Assembly: GCA_038239305.1 (NCBI GenBank)
Contig: JBBSEW010000013.1
Location: 4,475 to 68,474, forward strand
From: JALYUA01 sp038239305
GTDB lineage: Bacteria > Acidobacteriota > Thermoanaerobaculia > UBA5066 > Gp7-AA6
Direction: 5' to 3'
DNA: 64,000 nt
The notes below the pieces were generated by a model that was not told the DNA's origin, did no database searches, and saw nothing but the letters and a program-made list of their open reading frames with translations. This document shows, piece by piece, positions 38,606-47,830 of the stretch (position 1 is its first letter; each line of letters opens with the position of its first letter). The position numbers and the translations under genes are program-made.

Positions 38606-40231
38606 CTACAGGCCCAGATACGCCTGGCGGATCCGGGGATCGCCCAGGAGCTCGTCCGCGCGGCTCGACTGCACGATGCGTCCCGTTTCGAGAACGTATC
38701 CCCGGTGGGCGTGCTCGAGGGCGACCTGGACGTCCTGCTCGACCAGCAGCACGGTCGTCCCCTGCCGATTCAAGTTCGAGATAACCTCGAGCAGCTGGTG
38801 CACGACGAGCGGCGCCAGTCCGAGCGAGAGCTCGTCGATCACGAGCAGCCTGGGGCGCCCCATCAGTCCCCGTCCGATGGCGCACATCTGCTGCTCGCCG
38901 CCCGAGAGCCGACCGGCGAGCTGGTCCTCCCGCTCCCGGAGCCGCGGCATGAGCGCCTGGACGTGGGCGAGGTCCGAATCGATCTCCGCTCTATCCCTGT
39001 CCCGCCGCGCGAACGCTCCCTGCAACAGGTTTTCGCGGACCGTCAGGCCCGGGAAAAGCCGTCGCCCCTGCGGAACGTGGATGATGCCGGCAGCGACCGT
39101 TTCGTCGGGGGTTGCTCCGGTCAGGTCCCGGCCCGCGAAGTGGATGGAGCCCGACCGCGGCTTGAGGAGCTGGGAGATCGTCCACAGCAGCGTCGTCTTG
39201 CCCGCGCCGTTGGCACCGATCAGCGCCACGACCTCACCCGCGTTCACCTCCAGGGACACATCCCAGAGAATGCGGACCTCGCCGTATCCGGAGCTCAGGT
39301 CGCGGACCTGGAGCAGCGGTACCGGCGCGGTCGGCGGGATCGGCGCGGCCGGCGCGGGGATCCGCGGAGGCGCAATGCCCGGCGTCGGGAGAAGAGCCGC
39401 CGAACCCGGCTCGACAGCCCCGCTCCGCAGAACGGGAACCGCCTCCCTCGAGGTCCGTCGCGCGAATTGTTCCCCGAGGTATGCCTCGACCACCTGGGGA
39501 TTCTCGACGACCTCCCGGGGGGCGCCCTCCGCGATCTTGCGCCCGAAGTGCAGGACCACGACGCGGTCCGAGAGCCCCATGATCGCCTTCATCACGTGCT
39601 CGATCACGAAGAGCGTCACGCCGTCACGCTGGATCCCGCGGATCAGCTCCATGGCGCTCTCGATCTCCGAGGGGTTCAGCCCCGCCATGACCTCGTCCAG
39701 GAAGATCAGGTCGGGATCCATCGCGAGAGCCTTCGCGAGCTGGAGGCGCTTCAGGTCCGGGATGGTCAGCTCGCTCGCGCTCTGGCCCGCGCGGGGGCCG
39801 AGGCCGACGCGATCGAGCACCTCGCGCGCGCGAATCCGAGCCTGCCCGGCAGTGCGCTCTCGGCCGAGCCGGCCGAACATCGCCCCGACGGCGACGTTGT
39901 CCAGGACCGTGAGCTGCCGGAGCGGCTTGACGATCTGGAACGTCCGGGCGAGGCCGAGCCGGCCGATGCGATGGCTCGGCAGCGGGGTGATGTCGACGCC
40001 GCCGAACTCGAGCCGGCCCGACGTGGGCTTGTCCATGCCGCTCACGCAATTGACGAACGTCGTCTTGCCCGCCCCGTTCGGACCGAGAACTCCCAGGATC
40101 TCTCCCTTGCGGATCGTGAGGTCCACGTTCTCCAGGGCGGCGAGACCGCCGAATCGCTTCGACAGCCCGGTCGCGACGAGGAGCGGCGCTCCCGGGGCCA
40201 CGGTGCCGGCCGGCCTCGACGCGACGGCCAT
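38606..40231 (-). CDS. Fused LivG-LivF ABC transporter ATPase
   Basis: A 541-residue protein containing two complete nucleotide-binding domains. Residues about 18-255 are LivG-like ('LGPNGAGKTTFVNCVSG', 'LARTFQIVKPLRQLTVLDNVAVGAMFG', 'FLDEVMAGLNPSEI'). Residues about 310-540 are LivF-like ('IGANGAGKTTLLWTISQ', 'HVPQGRRLFPGLTVRENLLQGAF', 'LSGGEQQMCAIGRGL'). A Pro/Ala/Ile linker of about 50 residues joins them. These are normally separate genes. Frame and codon pattern are continuous, so the fusion is not a sequencing artefact by eye. It lies one base after the livM stop. Confidence 0.93.
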   Translation of the reverse strand: MAVASRPAGTVAPGAPLLVATGLSKRFGGLAALENVDLTIRKGEILGVLGPNGAGKTTFVNCVSGMDKPTSGRLEFGGVDITPLPSHRIGRLGLARTFQIVKPLRQLTVLDNVAVGAMFGRLGRERTAGQARIRAREVLDRVGLGPRAGQSASELTIPDLKRLQLAKALAMDPDLIFLDEVMAGLNPSEIESAMELIRGIQRDGVTLFVIEHVMKAIMGLSDRVVVLHFGRKIAEGAPREVVENPQVVEAYLGEQFARRTSREAVPVLRSGAVEPGSAALLPTPGIAPPRIPAPAAPIPPTAPVPLLQVRDLSSGYGEVRILWDVSLEVNAGEVVALIGANGAGKTTLLWTISQLLKPRSGSIHFAGRDLTGATPDETVAAGIIHVPQGRRLFPGLTVRENLLQGAFARRDRDRAEIDSDLAHVQALMPRLREREDQLAGRLSGGEQQMCAIGRGLMGRPRLLVIDELSLGLAPLVVHQLLEVISNLNRQGTTVLLVEQDVQVALEHAHRGYVLETGRIVQSSRADELLGDPRIRQAYLGL

Positions 40232-40232
40232 C

Positions 40233-41216
40233 TCAGGTCACCCGGTGCGCGCGCACATTCGCGAAGAGGCTGCGCCAGCGGAACCGCTCTCCCGATTGCC
40301 GCAACGAGCGGGCCGCGCGAAACAGAGGCACGAGCCCGCGCGGCAGGAACACCACGAAGAAGATGATGAGGGTCCCGAGCACGGTCGGATGGAGCTCGAG
40401 GAAGTGGCTCCAGACGTACGTCGAGAGCAGCTGGTAAATGCCGGCGCCGAGAAGCGGGCCGAGCACCGTCCCGGGGCCGCCGATCACGACCGCGATGATC
40501 GATTCCAGCGTGTAGTCGATCCGGAAAAAGTCGCCCGGGGCGACATGGATGTTCTGGTAGGCCGTCACGCCGCCCGCGAGCGCCGCGAACGCGGCCGAGA
40601 GAGCGTACGCGAGGACCTTGTAGCGCGTCGTCGCGATCCCGACCATCCGCGCGGCGTCCTGGTCTTCGCGGATCGCGACCCACGCGAAACCCACCTTCGA
40701 ACGAGCCAGCGCGAACGTGAGCCCGATTCCTAGGACCACGAGCCCCAGGGCCGTGTAATAGAAGAACTCCCCCTCGGTCTTGAGCGGCAGATCGATACCC
40801 GTCGAACCGGCGGTCACGCTGTCCCAGGTGTCCGCGACCTGCCGCAGGGCCTCGGCGACGCCGAGCGTGGCGATCGCGAAGTAGTGACCCTTCAGCCGGA
40901 GGATGGGGAGCCCGAGGAGAGCTGCGAATGCCGCCGAGAGAATCGCGCCGGACAGGAGAGCCGGGAAGAAGGGGACGTGCCACCGGCCGATCATCAGCAG
41001 GCCGGTCGTGTAGGCGCCCATCCCGAAATACGCGACGTTCCCGAACGAGGCGTAGCCGGTGTATCCGCCGAGGAAGTTCCAACCCTGCGCCATGACCGCC
41101 AGCAGGAGCAGGCGCGTGTAAGTCAGAAGCTTGTAGGAAGAAACGAAGCGCGGGAGCAGGAGCAGGGCCGCGAGCCCCAGCGCGAGGCCGAGCGCCCGGA
41201 GGATCCGCGGCCTCAT
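40233..41216 (-). CDS. livM: HAAT ABC transporter permease LivM
   Basis: A 327-residue permease with 'QGWNFLGGYTGYASFGNVAYFGMGAYTTGLL' and 'AVVIGGPGTVLGPLLGAGIY', both LivM hallmarks, and a basic C-terminal tail. It is the third LivM in the window and is not closely similar to the other two by eye. It lies between livH and the fused ATPase gene. Confidence 0.92.
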   Translation of the reverse strand: MRPRILRALGLALGLAALLLLPRFVSSYKLLTYTRLLLLAVMAQGWNFLGGYTGYASFGNVAYFGMGAYTTGLLMIGRWHVPFFPALLSGAILSAAFAALLGLPILRLKGHYFAIATLGVAEALRQVADTWDSVTAGSTGIDLPLKTEGEFFYYTALGLVVLGIGLTFALARSKVGFAWVAIREDQDAARMVGIATTRYKVLAYALSAAFAALAGGVTAYQNIHVAPGDFFRIDYTLESIIAVVIGGPGTVLGPLLGAGIYQLLSTYVWSHFLELHPTVLGTLIIFFVVFLPRGLVPLFRAARSLRQSGERFRWRSLFANVRAHRVT

Positions 41217-41220
41217 CTCC

Positions 41221-42087
41221 TTAGACCGACTTCCCGGCGATGCCCTGCGGACGCCAGATGAGAAGCAGGACGAGCAGGGCGAATGTGATCGCCTGCGCGA
41301 GGCTCGGGAGACGGGAGCCCACGAACACCTCGACGAAAGCGAAAATCGTCGCCCCGATGATCACGTTGACCACGTTTCCGAGGCCGCCGAGGACACACAC
41401 CACGAAGGCGCGCTGGGTGTAGCTGCTCCCGGCCGTCGGATCGAACGGCACGGAGAGAGAGAGGAGCGACCCGGCGGCGCCGGCCATCGCCGCGCCGATC
41501 GCGAACGTGACCGCATAGATCTTCGCGACCTTTACGCCCGTGAGCCTTGCCGCGTCGATGTCCATGCCCGTCGCCCGGATCGCCCGCCCGGTCCGCGTGC
41601 GTCGCAGAAACGCACCGAGCGCGAGCACGAGAAAGAGGGAAATGAGGAGCGCGGCCAGCCGGATGTACGGAACCCGCGCCGGGCCGATGGAGAACCCGGA
41701 CCCGCTGTACGGGGTCGTGACGGAGCGGAGGTCCGCCTTGAAGAAGAAATTCAGAAGGTTGACCAGGAGGATCTCGAGCCCGAAAGTCAGCAGAAACGTG
41801 GCCAGGAGCGGCGCGCGGATGATCTGGTTGATCAGGAGGCGCTGGATCCCGTACCCGAGCAGGAAGAGTGCGGCCATCGAGAGAGGAATGGTGAGAAAGG
41901 GATCGACGCCCATCCACTCGTGGAGCGCGTACGTCAGGTACGCGCCCAGCACGATGAACGCGCCGTGCGCGAGGTTGACGATGTTCATGATTCCCCAGAC
42001 GAGCGAGAAGCCCACGGCCACGAGGGCGAGGATCCCCGTCAGCAACAACGCGTTGACGAAGACCTGGGAAAGCTCCGCGAATGCCAT
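41221..42087 (-). CDS. livH: HAAT ABC transporter permease LivH
   Basis: A 288-residue permease with 'GIMNIVNLAHGAFIVLGAYLTY' (LivH signature) and 'RAFVVCVLGGLGNVVNVIIGA'. It stands 34 bases after the binding-protein gene and four bases before livM in the third HAAT operon. Confidence 0.92.
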   Translation of the reverse strand: MAFAELSQVFVNALLLTGILALVAVGFSLVWGIMNIVNLAHGAFIVLGAYLTYALHEWMGVDPFLTIPLSMAALFLLGYGIQRLLINQIIRAPLLATFLLTFGLEILLVNLLNFFFKADLRSVTTPYSGSGFSIGPARVPYIRLAALLISLFLVLALGAFLRRTRTGRAIRATGMDIDAARLTGVKVAKIYAVTFAIGAAMAGAAGSLLSLSVPFDPTAGSSYTQRAFVVCVLGGLGNVVNVIIGATIFAFVEVFVGSRLPSLAQAITFALLVLLLIWRPQGIAGKSV

Positions 42088-42121
42088 CAGGCGGACGTCG
42101 GAAGACGAACCGGCGGCCGCC

Positions 42122-43351
42122 CTACCTCTTGTCCCACGGCGGCATCGGATACAACGCCGCCTTCTCGGCGACCTTCTCGGGCCAGACGGTGTATTTCTTC
42201 CCGTCCGGCTGCAACTGTTCGATCGCCATGGGCTTGTAGATGTTGACCCCCCGCGAGTCGAACTTGACCTGGCCGTAGAACGTCATGATGTCGAGGGCCG
42301 CGATCGCGTCGCGGACTTTCGGGCCGTCGATCGAGCCGGCCTTCTCGATCGCCTTCGCGAACGCCCAGACCGCGGCCGCGGACTCGGCCACCTGGTACGG
42401 AATCACCTTGTAGTCCGGATGCTTCGCCTGGAAGGCCGTCGCGAAAGCCTGCGGGGTCTTCCACGGATCCGTGCCCTCGTATTTCAGGGCGGGAGTCCAC
42501 TGTGTCGCGCCATAGATGAAGTCGGCGTTGCCCTTCAGGTTCTCCCGGAACTCGGGGGAGGACGGCCCGACGGAGAATCCCATCGCCCGCGGCGAAACCC
42601 CGAGGTCCTTCGCCTGCTTGACGATGATGAGCGAGTCCTGAAGGTGACCCGAGCCCAGGACCACGTGCGGGTTCTTCCCCTTGATGTTGGTCAGAAGGGA
42701 GCTCACGTCCTGCGTGCCCGTCGGATAGAGCTCGTGGTAAACGACGTCGAATCCCTTCTCCTTCGCGTACTCCGCGGCGCCCTGGGCGACTTCCTTCGAG
42801 AAAGGCTCGTTCTCGCCGAGGATCGCGACTGTTTTCGCCGTCGGGTCCTTCGCCTTCACGAGGTCGATCAGGCCGCGCAGATACAGCTTGGCGGGCGAGA
42901 GGACGGCGAAGGTGTACTTGTAGCCCTTCGAGAAGATGCTCTCGGCCGAACCGTTGGCCTCGATCATCGGAACTTTGTATTTCTCGCAGATCGGGGCCGC
43001 CGTGCCCGAGGGCGCGGAACCGTAGGGCCCGAGGATCAGGTTGACTTTGTCCTCGTTGATGAGCTTCTCGATGAGCTGAGCGGTGCGCTCTGACTTCGAC
43101 TCGTCGTCGTACACCTTCATCGCGACCTTCCAGGTTTTTCCACCCGCCCGGATGCCGCCCATCTCGTTGATTTTGTCGAGGGCGATCTGGTATCCGTCGC
43201 GCGTGTACTCGCCTTCCTTGGCCGTCTTGCCGGTGATCGAGATCGCAGCTCCGAACGTGATCGTGTTGTCGGCGGCGCCGGCCGGCGCGGGAAAGAGGAG
43301 CGTCAGGGATGCCAGAAGCGAGAGAATCGAGCCCGTCTTTCGCAAGCGCAT
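42122..43351 (-). CDS. HAAT ABC transporter substrate-binding protein
   Basis: A 409-residue periplasmic receptor with a Sec signal peptide ('ILSLLASLTLLFPAPAGAAD'). The body matches the amide/urea/branched-chain binding group: 'ITFGAAISITGKTAKEGEYTRDGYQIALDKINEMGG', 'LGPYGSAPSGTAAPICEKYKVPMIEANGSAESIF'. It heads the third HAAT operon (then livH, livM, livGF). The ligand is unknown. Confidence 0.9.
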   Translation of the reverse strand: MRLRKTGSILSLLASLTLLFPAPAGAADNTITFGAAISITGKTAKEGEYTRDGYQIALDKINEMGGIRAGGKTWKVAMKVYDDESKSERTAQLIEKLINEDKVNLILGPYGSAPSGTAAPICEKYKVPMIEANGSAESIFSKGYKYTFAVLSPAKLYLRGLIDLVKAKDPTAKTVAILGENEPFSKEVAQGAAEYAKEKGFDVVYHELYPTGTQDVSSLLTNIKGKNPHVVLGSGHLQDSLIIVKQAKDLGVSPRAMGFSVGPSSPEFRENLKGNADFIYGATQWTPALKYEGTDPWKTPQAFATAFQAKHPDYKVIPYQVAESAAAVWAFAKAIEKAGSIDGPKVRDAIAALDIMTFYGQVKFDSRGVNIYKPMAIEQLQPDGKKYTVWPEKVAEKAALYPMPPWDKR

Positions 43352-43402
43352 GCGGCCCTCCTCAGAATGGCGGGAACTATATAAGCTGTGGCTCTTTGCG
43401 GT

Positions 43403-43520
43403 CGGTTCCCGTTTCCCGTTTCCGGTTTCCGGTTTCCGGTTTCCAATTTCCGACTATCGGTTACGGGTCGTGTGTTTGATTTACGGGCTATGAGCTACGG
43501 GTTACGGGTCATGAGTCGTG
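43403..43520. repeat. Tandem simple repeats (TTTCCGG and GGTTACGGGTCATGAG types)
   Basis: The 230-base divergent gap upstream of the lipocalin-like gene contains about five TTTCC[CG]G units, then imperfect copies of TACGGGT[CT][AG]TGAG. No gene is visible. The repeats lie where the promoters of both flanking genes should be. Confidence 0.85.
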
Positions 43521-43581
43521 AATCCCGGGTTCGACGAACTCCGCCGGCGGACCTGGCCCGGCGCATCCGGAGGAATGGACC

Positions 43582-44049
43582 ATGACGGGATCCGTGCGGG
43601 AGCGGCTCGTCGGAGTCTGGAGCCTCCGGTCGATTCGCGATCGGGACTCCGGCGGCGCCGAGAGCGACGCCCCCGGTTTCGGGTCGGATCCGGCGGGACG
43701 GCTGATCTACACCGCCTCGGGACACGTGGCGGTGAACTTCATGAAACGGTCGCGGACACTCTGGAGCTCCGAGGATGGGCACTCCGAAGCGGAGCGCGCT
43801 TCCGCAGCGGCCGGGTACGGCGCCTACGCCGGCCGCTTCACGGTCGGCGAGGCCGAGGGCATCGTCATCCATCACGTCGAAGTGGCGCTGATCCCGAATC
43901 GGATCGGAACGGATCTCATCCGAGCCTATTCCCTGAAGGAGAACGACAGCATCCTGATCCTGCGGCCGCCGCCCTTCGTCCGGGACAATCGCACGGCTCG
44001 CACGACTCGCATGACCGAGCGCGCGCTGATGTGGGAACGGATCGGCTGA
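43582..44049 (+). CDS. Lipocalin-like domain protein
   Basis: A 155-residue protein beginning 'RERLVGVWSLRSI', with 'RLIYTASGHVAVNFMKRSR' and 'AYAGRFTVGEAEGIVIHHVEV', the pattern of the Lipocalin_5 (lipocalin-like) family. No signal peptide is seen. The ligand and role are unknown. The ATG has GGAGG upstream. It is convergent with the acyl-CoA synthetase gene. Confidence 0.78.
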   Translation: MTGSVRERLVGVWSLRSIRDRDSGGAESDAPGFGSDPAGRLIYTASGHVAVNFMKRSRTLWSSEDGHSEAERASAAAGYGAYAGRFTVGEAEGIVIHHVEVALIPNRIGTDLIRAYSLKENDSILILRPPPFVRDNRTARTTRMTERALMWERIG

Positions 44050-44083
44050 ACGTAACCCATCCCTCACGACGCACAACTGCACC

Positions 44084-46033
44084 CTACCCCTTCATCTCCC
44101 CCCGCATCTCGCGCCACGCCTCCCGCGCCTCATCGACGGACCCCTCGTCCTCGATCGTCGTGATGTCGCCCGGATCTTTCCCGAGGGTGACCGCCTTGAG
44201 AACCCGCCGCATGATCTTGCCGCTCCGCGTCTTCGGAAGGTTCCGCACGAAGTTGAGCTCGCCCACGACGGCCACGGCGCCGAGCTCCCGCCGGATCGTG
44301 GCGAGGATCGCGGCGCGCAACTCCGGGGAAGGGTCATGGCCCTGGCGCAGCACGACGAAGGCGGAAATGATCTCGCCGCGCAGCTCGTCCGGCCGTCCGG
44401 TGACGCCCGCTTCGGCAACGGACGAGTGCTGGAGGCAGGCCGTCTCGACCTCGATCGTGCCGAGGCGATGTCCCGCGATCTTGATGATCTCGTCCGCGCG
44501 GCCCATGAACCAGACGTACCCGTCCTCGTCGATCATCGCGGAGTCGCCGGTCGAGTACACGCCGGGGATCTTCGACCAGTAGTCCGCGCCGTACCGGTCG
44601 GGTTCGCCCCAGAGGGATGCCGTGAGCCCGGGAAACGGCCGCCGGATTGCCATGATCCCCTTCTCGCCCGGCCGGCAGGGCTCCCCCTCGGGCGTCAGCA
44701 CGGCGCACTCGATCCCGGGGAGCGGAATCGTGGCGGATCCGGGCTTGATCGGCAGCAGGGAAATCCCGTACGGGTTTCCGAAGACCGGCCCCGAGGTCTC
44801 GGTCTGCCACATGTGGTCGATCACCGGCACGCGTCCCGCGAGGACCCGGTTCTGGAGCCAGTCCCACGCCGGCGCGTTCAAGACCTCGCCGGCGCTGAAC
44901 ACCCGCTCGAGCGTCGACAGGTCGAAGCCGCGCGCCGCGTCATCGCCGTAGCGCATGAGGAGCCGGATCGCCGTCGGCGACGTGAACACGCCCGTGACGC
45001 GGAACTCCTCGACGATCTTCCAGACGGTCGAAGGATCCGGGTGGTCGATCGCCCCCTCGTACGCCACCGTCGTGCAACCGGCCAGAAGCGGCGCGTACAC
45101 GATGTAGCCGTGACCGACGATCCATCCGATGTCGGATGTCGACCACCAGACCTCGCCCGCGCGCAGCCCCAGGCACCACCTTCCCATGCTCGCGACGTGC
45201 ACCTGATAGCCGCCATGCGTGTGGACGGCGAGCTTCGGCTTCGCGGTCGTCCCGGACGTCGCGAGGATGAACGCAGGCTCGTTCGACTCGAGAGGCTCGT
45301 GGGCGCGGCTCTGTCCGGCTCCGCGCGCGAGGAACTCCTCCCAGGGAACGTCGCGACCCGCGGTCATCGGCACGGCGCCGCCCGTGCGGTTCAGGACGAC
45401 GACGTGACGGACGGCATGCGGCTCGCGGCCGCCATCGAGCGCCGCATCGACGATCTCCTTCAGCCGCACGTCCTTGCCCTTGCGGTAGGTCACGTCGGAG
45501 GTGAAAACGAGACGGGAGCCGCTCGCGCGGATCCGGTCGCCGAGCGCCCTCTCGCCGAAGCCCGCGAAGACCACCATGTGGATCGCGCCGATGCGGACGG
45601 CCGCGAGCATGAGGATCACGGCTTCCGGGATCGTCGGCATGTAGATCGTGATCCGGTCGCCCTTTCCGATCCCCATTCCCCGCAGACCCGCCGCCGCGCG
45701 CTCGACATCTCCCAGCAGCTGCGCGTAGGTCGAGATTCTCCGCTCTCCCCGCTCGTTCAATCCGACGAGCGCCGCCTGTTCTCCGCGGCCGTGGAGCACG
45801 TGATGGTCCAGGCAGTTGTAGGCGAGGTTCGTGATGCCGCCTTCGAACCACCGGAAAGAGGGCTGATCCCACGTCAGGGTCTTCTCCCAGCTCCGGAACC
45901 ACGGCAGCTCCCGGGCGGCCCGGTCCCAGAAAGCGTCCGGATCGTTTCGCGCGTCCTCGACCACGCGGCGCACGACCGGATTGACGAGCTCGATGCGCAG
46001 GGCGCTCGCGGCGCCTTCTTCGTGGCCGGTCAC
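44084..46033 (-). CDS. Acetyl-CoA synthetase family enzyme
   Basis: A 649-residue AcsA-type ligase making acyl-CoA from a short-chain acid, ATP and CoA. It has 'FEGGITNLAYNCLDHH', the AMP loop 'ILATSGTTAKPKLAVHTHGGY', 'TSDIGWIVGHGYIVYAPLLAG', 'HMWQTETSGPVFGNPY' and the adenylation Lys in 'KTRSGKIMRRVLK'. The Trp of 'MWQTETSG', which limits pocket size to acetate or propionate in this family, is present. The start GTG overlaps the stop of the MmcQ/YjbR gene (GTGA). Acetate is the simplest guess; propionate is possible. Confidence 0.88.
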   Translation of the reverse strand: MTGHEEGAASALRIELVNPVVRRVVEDARNDPDAFWDRAARELPWFRSWEKTLTWDQPSFRWFEGGITNLAYNCLDHHVLHGRGEQAALVGLNERGERRISTYAQLLGDVERAAAGLRGMGIGKGDRITIYMPTIPEAVILMLAAVRIGAIHMVVFAGFGERALGDRIRASGSRLVFTSDVTYRKGKDVRLKEIVDAALDGGREPHAVRHVVVLNRTGGAVPMTAGRDVPWEEFLARGAGQSRAHEPLESNEPAFILATSGTTAKPKLAVHTHGGYQVHVASMGRWCLGLRAGEVWWSTSDIGWIVGHGYIVYAPLLAGCTTVAYEGAIDHPDPSTVWKIVEEFRVTGVFTSPTAIRLLMRYGDDAARGFDLSTLERVFSAGEVLNAPAWDWLQNRVLAGRVPVIDHMWQTETSGPVFGNPYGISLLPIKPGSATIPLPGIECAVLTPEGEPCRPGEKGIMAIRRPFPGLTASLWGEPDRYGADYWSKIPGVYSTGDSAMIDEDGYVWFMGRADEIIKIAGHRLGTIEVETACLQHSSVAEAGVTGRPDELRGEIISAFVVLRQGHDPSPELRAAILATIRRELGAVAVVGELNFVRNLPKTRSGKIMRRVLKAVTLGKDPGDITTIEDEGSVDEAREAWREMRGEMKG

Positions 46034-46467
46034 GCGTCCTTCTCCTTCTTCTTCCTCTTCGCGCGCGGCCGGGCGCGGGGCGACCGAGAGCGCCTGGCGC
46101 CGCGCTTCTCGTCGAGCCGGGCGACGAGCTTCCGGGGAGCGATCGCGCGGTAGCTCTCCTCGATCCACGCGGTCAGGAGCACGCCCGGGAGCGCGTCGCC
46201 CGGCTCGAAGGAGGCCGTGATCCATCCCGCTTTCCCGAGTCCGTAACCTGTCGGCTCGGCAAACGGAAGCTCGAGGGCTTCGAACGAGGACTGCGGCAGC
46301 TTCACGGAGAGCGAGGTCCCGCTCGCCGCCGACGGTCTTCCGAGAAACACGAAAACCTTGTTCCCGACTTTCGCGACGCTCTCGCCCCACGGGAAGTCTT
46401 CCCGGGCGCCGGGAAGAGAGAACGCGAATTGGCGAAGCTTCGAAGGAGGAAACCCTTTCGGCGCCAT
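46030..46467 (-). CDS. MmcQ/YjbR family protein
   Basis: A 145-residue YjbR/CyaY-like-fold protein with 'LPGAREDFPWGESVAKVGNKVFVFL' and 'GWITASFEPGDALPGVLLTAWIEESYRAIAPRKL', the usual family motifs. The tail 'RSRSPRARPRAKRKKKEK' is strongly basic and longer than normal, compatible with nucleic-acid binding. It is translationally coupled to the acyl-CoA synthetase gene and divergent from the quinone oxidoreductase. Confidence 0.82.
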   Translation of the reverse strand: MAPKGFPPSKLRQFAFSLPGAREDFPWGESVAKVGNKVFVFLGRPSAASGTSLSVKLPQSSFEALELPFAEPTGYGLGKAGWITASFEPGDALPGVLLTAWIEESYRAIAPRKLVARLDEKRGARRSRSPRARPRAKRKKKEKDA

Positions 46468-46541
46468 CCGGGAACTCTAACCCTCCTCCCGGAAGAATCC
46501 GATCCCCGGACCGGTGTGTAATAGCGCGAGGGGGATCGACC

Positions 46542-47510
46542 ATGAAAGCGATTCGCGTGTCGGAAGCCTGCAACGCGGATGAGATGCGCCTCGAAGACAT
46601 TCCCGTTCCGGAGCCGAAGGCCGGGGAAGCGCTCGTCCGGATCGAGGCCGCGGGGGTCAATTTCATCGACGTCTACTACCGTTCAGGCACCTACCCGGGC
46701 GCGTATCCGATGACGCTCGGCATGGAGGCTGCGGGACGCGTCGAGAAGACCGGCACCGGCGTGACCTCCGTGAAGCCGGGCGACCGGGTCGCGTCCATCT
46801 CCTTCACCGGCTCCTACGCCGAATATGCCGTGGCGCCGGCGGAGAAGCTCGTGCCGGTACCGGAGGGCGTGTCGGCGACCCAGGCGGCGGCCGTTCTCCT
46901 CCAGGGAATGACGGCTCACTACCTGGCTCATTCCACCTACCCGCTCCGGAAGGGCCAGGCCTGCCTCGTCCACGCCGGCGCTGGCGGCGTCGGCCTGCTC
47001 CTCTGCCAGATGGGCCGCCGGATCGGGGCGCGCGTCTTCGCGACGGCGGGCTCTCCGGAGAAGGTCGCGCTGGCCCGGGCAGCCGGAGCAGAGGTCGCCA
47101 TCGACTACACGAAAGACGATTTCGTCGCCGCCGTGAAAAAGGGCACCGACGGGCGGGGCGTCTCCGTCGTCTACGACTCGGTCGGAAAGACGACCTTCGA
47201 CGGCAGCCTCGACTGCCTCGAGCCGCGCGGCACAATGGTCCTCTTCGGCCAGTCGAGCGGATCGGTCCCCCCGATCGACCCCCAGATCCTGAACAAGAAA
47301 GGCTCTCTCTTTCTCACCCGCCCGACGCTCTTCCACTACACCGCCACCCGCGAAGAGCTCCTCGAGCGGTCGAGCGCCGTCCTCGACGCCGTCGCCCGCC
47401 GGGAGCTGGACGTCAAGGTTTTTCGCGAAATCCCGTTGGCGGAAGCCGCGGAGTCCCATCGGTTGCTCGAAGGCAGGAAAACGACCGGCAAGATCGTGTT
47501 GGTTCCTTGA
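46542..47510 (+). CDS. qor: NADPH:quinone oxidoreductase
   Basis: A 322-residue zinc-free medium-chain dehydrogenase. It shows 'AAGVNFIDVYYRSGTYP', 'LGMEAAGRVEKTGTGV', the NADPH loop 'VHAGAGGVGLLLCQMGRR', 'VVYDSVGKTTFDGSLDCL' and 'LFGQSSGSVPPIDP', all QorA-like. It reduces quinones, probably by one-electron transfer. It stands alone, divergent from the MmcQ gene; the composite repeat element begins 20 bases past its stop. Confidence 0.9.
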   Translation: MKAIRVSEACNADEMRLEDIPVPEPKAGEALVRIEAAGVNFIDVYYRSGTYPGAYPMTLGMEAAGRVEKTGTGVTSVKPGDRVASISFTGSYAEYAVAPAEKLVPVPEGVSATQAAAVLLQGMTAHYLAHSTYPLRKGQACLVHAGAGGVGLLLCQMGRRIGARVFATAGSPEKVALARAAGAEVAIDYTKDDFVAAVKKGTDGRGVSVVYDSVGKTTFDGSLDCLEPRGTMVLFGQSSGSVPPIDPQILNKKGSLFLTRPTLFHYTATREELLERSSAVLDAVARRELDVKVFREIPLAEAAESHRLLEGRKTTGKIVLVP

Positions 47511-47530
47511 GAACGAGTGAGGGAGCTTGA

Positions 47531-47830
47531 GTTGGAATCTCGCGATCTCGCGATCTCATGATCTCGCGATCGATCGAACCATCGAACCATCAGGGAATCG
47601 GGCACAGGCGGCCGAGTCAGAATCGGGTGATCGGTGATCGGATGATCGGGTGATCAATCAGGGGAATCGGGTGATCCGAAGATCGGGGAATTGGGGGATT
47701 GGAGAATCGGGGAATCGGAATACGGCCCCTCACCCCAACCCTCTCCCGCCGGGGAGAGGGGGAAGACCCGAAGCTACGCTGCCTGGCGGTGTGACGAAAG
47801 TCTCTCTGGAGCCCGCCGCCGGCGGAGCCT
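47531..47830 (+). repeat. Composite intergenic element, copy 2
   Basis: This 300-base stretch lies in the 578-base gap between qor and fdhD. It has the same five blocks in the same order as the minus-strand copy at 3622-3885. (A) AATCTCGCGATCTC with CATGATCTCGCGATC. (B) TCGAACCA. (C) GATCGGGT-type tandem units around GATCAATCAGGGGAATCGGG. (D) CCCCTCACCCC and a CCCTCTCCC/GGGAGAGG palindrome. (E) TGTGACGAAAGTC and CTGGAGCCC. Positions 47643-47676 are identical to the reverse complement of 3733-3766. Block D belongs to a palindrome family seen in many Gram-negative genomes. No gene is visible here. Confidence 0.75.
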
